A stretch of 64,000 nucleotides of DNA from Caldilineae bacterium. Its GTDB lineage: Bacteria > Chloroflexota > Anaerolineae > JAAEKA01. Shown here piece after piece: positions 59,436-64,000 of this stretch. The first letter of the stretch is position 1. Each line of letters begins with the position of its first letter. The stretch is from the NCBI GenBank assembly GCA_020634555.1, contig JACKBK010000015.1, forward strand, positions 1-64,000, given 5' to 3'. Made by a program: the position numbers and the translations under genes. The notes beneath the pieces are model-generated. The model saw only the letters and a list, made by a program, of their open reading frames with translations. It was not told the origin of the DNA and made no database searches.

Positions 59436-61022
59436 ATGCAGAACTTGCTTCAGAGCTACCGCAAGAACCGTACGCTGATCATCACCCTGGTGATCCTGTT
59501 GCTGCTGCTGTTGCTGGCTATTCAGGGAATGAGCACGCGCGATTGGGTGGTGACCTTGCTGCGCGGGTTGGCGGTTGGATCCATCACCTTCCTGGTGGCA
59601 GCTGGCTTGTCGATCATTCTTGGGCTGCTGGACGTGCTGAACCTGGCCCATGGCACCCTGTTCATGATCGGCGCGTACGTCGGCTGGAGTATGTACGTGC
59701 GCCCCGACACGGTGGTGGACATTTCGACGCCGTTTCTGCTGGTGCTGGCGGGCTTTCTGTTGATGCCGCTATGGCTGCCGTTGCTGTCCAGGCTGAAGCT
59801 GAGCCGCGGGACGATGCGGGTCTGGCCGTGGATAGCCCTGGTCGCCGGGCTGGCGTTGCTGGCCGTGGCGCTGACGCGATACCCGATCTCCATCTGGAGC
59901 GCGACGGTGTATCAGGACAGTCCCATCGTCTGGACGCAATACTTCGAGGCGGGTACGGTGGCCGAAAACGTGACACCGGCAACCTTCCCATCGGCCCTTG
60001 GCGCGCTGTTGACCTGGGGAGCGCTGCTGATCGGCAGCATGCTGGTTGGTCTGGCAGCGGTCGGTTTTGCCGTGGCGCGTCGCGGGGCTACGGCGCAGGC
60101 GGGACGCCCGGCCACGAGGCCGCTGATCTGGTTTGTGGTTCTGGTCATCGTCGGCGTGGCGTTGTACGTCGTCAACACGCCGTTGTCGGGCTTCTTGCTG
60201 GGTCTTGGCAGCAACGCACTGTTCGTACTGGCAATCGTCGTGGCGACATTGGTAGGCGCCGGCCTTGGCGGGCTGATGGAGAGCACGCTGATCCGGCCCT
60301 TGTACGAGCGGGCGATCTACCAGATCCTGTTGACGCTGGGGCTGGGCTTCATCGGCGTTGAGATGGTGCGTACTATCTGGGGCCGCACCGGTTTCACCAT
60401 GCCCAAGCCAGAACTGTTTTCCAGCACGGGCGACGGTTGTCCGGCCGACAGCATCGCCGGCTGGTTGCAGTACCACTGTTCGACCATCATCATCGACATC
60501 GGCGGCGAGCCGGCCCGCATCCGCACCTACAACGAACTGTTCGTCATCGCCGTCGGGATCTTCGTGTTGATCGTCGTCTGGCTGCTCTTGCAGCGCACGC
60601 GGCTGGGGATGATCATCCGGGCCGGCGTGCAGGACAGCCGGATGGTGGAAGCGCTGGGTATCAACGTGCGGCGGGTGTTCACGCTGGTGTTTGCGCTGGG
60701 CGTCGGACTGGCAGCGTTCGGCGGTGTGATCGCGGCACCGGCCAACGGGCTGTCGGATACCATGGGCGCGACCCTGTTGCTGAGTTCGCTGATCGCGCTG
60801 GCCATCGGCGGTCTGACCAGCTTTCCCGGCGCGGCAGCCGGTGCTGTCATTGTCGGGTTGACGCAGCAGTTCATCATCCGCTATGGCCAGCTAGGCATCA
60901 ACCTCCCCTTCATGGAAGAGCCGTGGAAGCCGTCGCCGCCGCTGGTGCCTGCATCGGTGATTCTCCTGATGATCGTGATCCTGCTGGTGCTGCCGCAGGG
61001 GTTGTTTGGACGCAGCGAATAA
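59436..61022 (+). CDS. livH: Branched-chain amino-acid-type ABC permease LivH with a large insertion
   Basis: 528 residues versus about 300 for usual LivH. Residues 1-92 (first three membrane segments, GLSIILGLLDVLNLAHGTLFMIGAY) and about 275-528 (ESTLIRPLYERAIYQILLTLGLGFI, then RAGVQDSRMVEALGINVRRVFTLVFALG) are the normal permease. Residues about 95-270 are extra: three to four further membrane segments and an extracytoplasmic stretch DSPIVWTQYFEAGTVAENV. The gene is otherwise intact. Confidence 0.9.
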   Translation: MQNLLQSYRKNRTLIITLVILLLLLLLAIQGMSTRDWVVTLLRGLAVGSITFLVAAGLSIILGLLDVLNLAHGTLFMIGAYVGWSMYVRPDTVVDISTPFLLVLAGFLLMPLWLPLLSRLKLSRGTMRVWPWIALVAGLALLAVALTRYPISIWSATVYQDSPIVWTQYFEAGTVAENVTPATFPSALGALLTWGALLIGSMLVGLAAVGFAVARRGATAQAGRPATRPLIWFVVLVIVGVALYVVNTPLSGFLLGLGSNALFVLAIVVATLVGAGLGGLMESTLIRPLYERAIYQILLTLGLGFIGVEMVRTIWGRTGFTMPKPELFSSTGDGCPADSIAGWLQYHCSTIIIDIGGEPARIRTYNELFVIAVGIFVLIVVWLLLQRTRLGMIIRAGVQDSRMVEALGINVRRVFTLVFALGVGLAAFGGVIAAPANGLSDTMGATLLLSSLIALAIGGLTSFPGAAAGAVIVGLTQQFIIRYGQLGINLPFMEEPWKPSPPLVPASVILLMIVILLVLPQGLFGRSE

Positions 61023-61044
61023 CAGCCGCTAGAGGAATCGAGCT

Positions 61045-62130
61045 TTGAACGCAGCAACTACTGACAAGTCTCCCTGGCGCCGCCACGCCGGTTTTCTCAT
61101 CACCGTCGCCTTTCTGGCCGCGCTGCCATTCATCCTCGCGGTGGTCGAAGGGTTGCCCTTTGGCAGCCTGCTGGCCAACGACTCCAGCACGGCCAAGTTC
61201 CTGCAAGGGTTGTTGATCGAGGTTTTTATCCTGGCAGTGTTTGCCATCAGCTACGATCTGGTGTTGGGCGTCACCGGGCTACTCTCGTTTGGCCACGGCA
61301 TGTTCTTCGCTTTCGGGTCCTACCTGACGGGCGTCCTGCTGAAGACTTTCGGATGGCCGCTATGGGCAGTGTTGATTGGCGCGGTGGTGGCGGGCCTGTT
61401 CAATGCGCTGCTGTTTGCTGTCGTCCTGCCGCGCGTCAAGGGGATCACCTTCGCGCTGGTGACGCTGGGTATCGCCTCGGTGTTCGACATCCTGATCCGC
61501 ACCCAGGAGATGAACCCGTACACCGGCTCGGACGTCGGGTTGCAAGGGATTCCACGGCCCGACTTCCTGAACCCGGTGGATGACCGGCTGCGCTTCTACT
61601 ATGTCACGCTGGCCTTCGCGATCCTGATCTACCTGCTTTACAAGCGCTTCGTCGACTCGCCGACGGGGCGCGTCTGCATCGCGACCCGGGAGAACGAGAA
61701 CCGGGCGCTGAACATCGGTTTCAACACGTTCTACTTCAAGCTGGCCGCGCTGATACTGGCGGGTGTTACGGCCAGTCTGGCCGGCATGTTCAACACCCTC
61801 TACAAGCCGCTGGTCAGCCCGGAGATCGCCGGCCTCGGCTTCACCGTCGAGGGGCTGCTAATGCTGCTGATTGGCGGCATTGGCACGCTGAGCGGCGCGA
61901 TGATCGGCGCAGCCATCCTGAGGCTGATGGAGTACTACCTCTCGCGCTGGTTCGGTGAAGGCGCTGCCTTTATCCTCGGTGCGATCTACATCCTCATCGT
62001 CATGTTCCTGCCCTACGGCATCGTCGGTACCTGGCGCTTGCGCCGCCTGGACATCGCGGCCGGCCGGCAGCGCCTGCTGTCCTACTTCACCGGCCGGCAG
62101 AAGGAAACGCCCGACAAGGGGAAGTTGTGA
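61045..62130 (+). CDS. livM: Branched-chain amino-acid-type ABC permease LivM
   Basis: 361 residues. TTG start with GAGGA 8 nt upstream, 22 nt after livH. Conserved LivM motifs: AISYDLVLGVTGLLSFGHGMFFAFGSYL, VLPRVKGITFALVTLGIASV, RENENRALNIGFNTFYFKLAALILAG (coupling loop to the ATPases) and GLGFTVEGLLMLLIGGIGTLSGAMIGA. Eight to nine membrane segments. Confidence 0.94.
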   Translation: MNAATTDKSPWRRHAGFLITVAFLAALPFILAVVEGLPFGSLLANDSSTAKFLQGLLIEVFILAVFAISYDLVLGVTGLLSFGHGMFFAFGSYLTGVLLKTFGWPLWAVLIGAVVAGLFNALLFAVVLPRVKGITFALVTLGIASVFDILIRTQEMNPYTGSDVGLQGIPRPDFLNPVDDRLRFYYVTLAFAILIYLLYKRFVDSPTGRVCIATRENENRALNIGFNTFYFKLAALILAGVTASLAGMFNTLYKPLVSPEIAGLGFTVEGLLMLLIGGIGTLSGAMIGAAILRLMEYYLSRWFGEGAAFILGAIYILIVMFLPYGIVGTWRLRRLDIAAGRQRLLSYFTGRQKETPDKGKL

Positions 62131-62195
62131 CGGCAGAGGGGGACCGGACACAACACGCAAGATACCTTTCCGCTCTGGCAGTCTTCTCCCACCTA

Positions 62196-62204
62196 TGCTA
62201 GAAT
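62196..62204 (+). promoter_or_regulatory. Extended -10 promoter of glnS
   Basis: TGC-TAGAAT (62196-62204); the -35 at 17 bp is only TGGCAG. Start near 62211, about 60 nt before glnS. Confidence 0.6.
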
Positions 62205-62270
62205 GGCTGCCATTCGGCCGCGCTTCGACCGGCCGTGTAACTCATTGCCATTCATGCAAAGGATCGATCC

Positions 62271-63953
<1,683 letters not shown>

Positions 63954-63964
63954 CTCAAGCCCTC

Positions 63965-64000
63965 AATCTCCTACTCCTACTCGTCCTCCTACTCCTACTC
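63965..64000. repeat. Family D repeat at the right edge
   Basis: CTCCTACTCCTACTCGTCCT units, continuing past the window edge. Same family as 13930-14017. Confidence 0.7.

Overview
The window looks like a chromosomal stretch of a GC-rich, repeat-rich bacterium, most likely a member of the Chloroflexota (Anaerolineae/Caldilineae-like). This is inferred from several things together: a phenylalanine T-box leader in front of pheST, a MalT/SARP-type giant regulator, DUF2089/DUF4097 pairs, very abundant short inverted intergenic repeats, extended -10 promoters directly abutting start codons, and a GlnRS. No rRNA, tRNA, CRISPR array or prophage was recognised. Several regions carry many small indels; these are either real pseudogenes or assembly errors, and I cannot separate the two from the sequence alone.

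Left part (1-21.6 kb). It holds a partial lipoprotein, a seven-haem c-type cytochrome ending in a dockerin-like module, and a GNAT / FAD amine oxidase / enolase-superfamily racemase set that suggests N-succinyl amino-acid racemisation (the racemase C-terminus is decayed). A DUF2089-DUF4097 operon, a tRNA m1A58 methyltransferase, a P-loop kinase-like gene divergent from an M16C metalloprotease, an endonuclease/exonuclease/phosphatase-fold protein, BrnT/BrnA and HicA/HicB modules, a polar amino-acid ABC system whose binding protein is internally duplicated, and a Ca2+/Na+ antiporter follow.

Middle (21.6-36 kb), almost all on the minus strand. It holds pheT and pheS behind a T-box riboswitch that has itself been invaded by an intergenic repeat, two bactofilins, a YigZ/IMPACT protein, an NmrA-like and a DinB-like gene plus a decayed second copy of both, an AlkZ-related gene, an SDR, a HepT/MntA module, and a 1,082-residue MalT-SARP hybrid regulator.

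Right part (36-62 kb), divergent from that regulator. This is a large plus-strand acyl-CoA gene cluster: two KAS III-like condensing enzymes, one SCP2-type thiolase with its DUF35 partner, three AMP-dependent ligases, four alpha/beta hydrolases, an SDR, a crotonase and a MaoC hot-dog protein. It is followed by a LIV-type ABC transporter in which livF, livH and livM are intact but livG and two tandem binding-protein genes are shredded. Inverted short tandem repeats of a few recurring families fill almost every gap in this cluster. Three gaps hold a four-helix-bundle (S23/Avd-like) gene neatly bracketed by inverted repeat copies. Similar repeat tracts also sit in frame inside three coding genes, including pheT. 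glnS closes the window.
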